Shown: positions 62,714 to 64,000 of the stretch, in pieces | Layout of the letters: each line of letters begins with the position of its first letter | How positions within the stretch are numbered: position 1 is the first letter of the stretch | From: Spongilla lacustris | Lineage: Eukaryota > Porifera > Demospongiae > Spongillida > Spongillidae | Length of the DNA: 64,000 nucleotides | Direction: 5' to 3' | NCBI GenBank assembly: GCA_949361645.1 | Contig: OX442431.1 | Coordinates: 650,947-714,946 of the forward strand | The notes under the pieces: generated by a model | What the model saw: only the letters and a program-made list of their open reading frames with translations | The model's database searches: none | Told to the model about the DNA's origin: nothing | Made by a program: the position numbers and the translations under genes

Positions 62714-62973
62714 AGTTGCGGACATTTGTAAATTGTAAACTGAGCTAGTTGTGGACTTCAATAATTATTGGAGCATGTGATTATAATTATAATGATAACT
62801 GTGATAATGACAAAGAGATAAAATTGTTGCAGAGTCTGAGTCGCGTTTTTATAACAACTTTCATGAAGTTGCTGAAATCGTATGTATTTATGCCTGCAAA
62901 CGTACCTGTAATTTTGCTGCAAATAAGATACAATTTCATGTTTAAAAAAAAACGTTTTTGAATTTAAAGGTGA

Positions 62974-63177
62974 AAAATTTGGAAGCCATTTTTCTCTCAT
63001 TTTCAGGATTTCTCCGTATATCATAGTAATATATCCGTACGTGGCAATGATATTTGGTTTGTACTTATTCTAACACGTTTTTTGTAGATTTGCTCACAGA
63101 AGATAGTTACAAAAGCATACGTGTAGTATGGTATGTAGAGAAATCCTGAAAACAGGATAAAATGGCTTCCAATTTTT
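62974..63177. mobile_element. About 200-bp inverted-repeat MITE
   Basis: AAAATTTGGAAGCCATTTT at left pairs with AAAATGGCTTCCAATTTTT at right, and TTTTCAGGATTTCTC with AGAAATCCTGAAAA. The interior is unrelated. Confidence 0.85.
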
Positions 63178-63289
63178 AAGTACCGTACTATTCATTGCAA
63201 GCTGCCAAAATAATTATATATATAAATTATAATTATGTGTATACCCCAGGTACCTTTCAGTCATACCGTGAGAATATTAACCCTTAGAG

Positions 63290-63430
63290 TCGGCAGGGGC
63301 GGATCCAGGATTTTGGGAAAGGGGGAGGGGCCGGGGTCTTCACAACTGGGGGAAGGTACGGGAGGGGGCGTGCCCCTCCCGTGAGAGCAAGGGGGTCTGG
63401 GGGAGCGCTGATAGCTCCCCTAGTGCCCCA
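63290..63430. mobile_element. GGGGCGGATCCAG-type interspersed repeat
   Basis: Starts AGGGGCGGATCCAGGATTTT, a terminus also seen in degenerate form at about 34584, 35331 and 49126, and carries GGGGTCTGGGGGAGC. Resembles hAT-derived MITE ends common in invertebrates. The other end is not resolved. Confidence 0.5.
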
Positions 63431-64000
63431 GCCGCGTTTTTGCTTTTGCGTTTATTTAGCATGAAATTCACAGTGATATCCAATACAAACATCATGCGAT
63501 ATCCGGATTACTAGAGCCTGCACTTGCATGGATAGCGACGAGAAAACTCTTCATTCTTCACAATGCTATGGTTCCTACTACTACTTCGTGACGCAAAGCT
63601 TTTGTGAATTTGTGACCGAAGCGTGCACGTGGCCATGCACCAGCTACATGTCGGTCTATAAACGACTCACGTACGTTTTACTATAGTATTAGTACTTTTA
63701 GTTTGTTTAGCTCTATAGCTAAGGTAATAACGCGTTTTCTGAGGAAAAGAATCTGAGATCCATCCCATTCACGTCTTTTGATCGCTTACATGTACCTCTC
63801 ACACGCACCATTCGATCGATCGCGCGATTAAATACTAATTAACCACACATGCAATAGTCAGATCGATATAGTTCCCGCTTGGCTAGAACAATATGCAAGC
63901 TTGCAAATCCAAGGACGGTAACATGCAGAACGCTGCATAGATTACAGCATACATTACGTCATTCTTATGCATTACGTCATTCTTTATATAGGAAAGGGGG

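Larger units (their letters stand above)
62714..64000. other. 3' flank of the PARP gene to window end
   Basis: No gene seen. Contains an inverted repeat (62974-63177) and a G/C-rich interspersed repeat (63290-63430). The last 500 bp are unremarkable. Confidence 0.6.

Overview
The window reads as metazoan nuclear DNA, most likely from a sponge or another early-branching marine animal. Evidence: genes split by short GT-AG introns, animal domain combinations (PX-SH3, RRM-KH-PARP, SPRY, an NFX1-finger helicase), a Ty3/Gypsy retroelement, many small inverted-repeat transposons, long G/C homopolymers, and frequent ATGCATGC/ACATGTAC words. The sponge assignment is inference. One 200-N scaffold gap lies at 36671-36870. 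All spliced models below were built by eye from splice sites, reading phase and paralogue comparison.

Layout. 1-17349 holds three paralogues of an SH3PXD2/NOX-organizer-like adaptor (PX domain plus tandem SH3 domains): a 5'-truncated + strand copy (1-4390), a complete + strand copy (5213-10424) and a diverged - strand copy (17349-12188) with an added N-terminal coiled coil and one SH3 fewer. 17350-20942 is repeat-rich intergenic DNA. An intronless SPRY-domain gene lies at 21848-20943 (-). 22-25 kb is repeats. A 1939-residue intronless ZNFX1 orthologue fills 24961-30780 (+). A NUDT9-like ADP-ribose pyrophosphatase gene starts at 34126, but only three exons are visible before the gap.

38457-62713 is a tandem pair sharing promoter, first exon and intron sequence. 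Gene A (38457-48306) encodes five RRMs and PPYGG repeats and stops. Gene D (53675-62713) has three RRMs, a long PPYGG array, KH-like repeats and a PARP10/14-type ADP-ribosyltransferase domain. An almost intact Ty3/Gypsy element (41381-46358) sits in intron 5 of gene A, inside an older inverted-repeat transposon that gene D carries in the homologous intron with its interior flipped. Intron 1 of gene D holds a palindromic element into which a Mutator-like element carrying a piece of SPRY coding sequence has inserted.

How the genes relate: the ART gene, the NUDT9 fragment (ADP-ribose hydrolysis), ZNFX1 (antiviral/RNA-silencing helicase in other animals), a SPRY protein and NADPH-oxidase-organizer-like adaptors would suit an innate-immunity or ADP-ribose-related neighbourhood. 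That link rests on family knowledge only; nothing in the sequence shows co-regulation.
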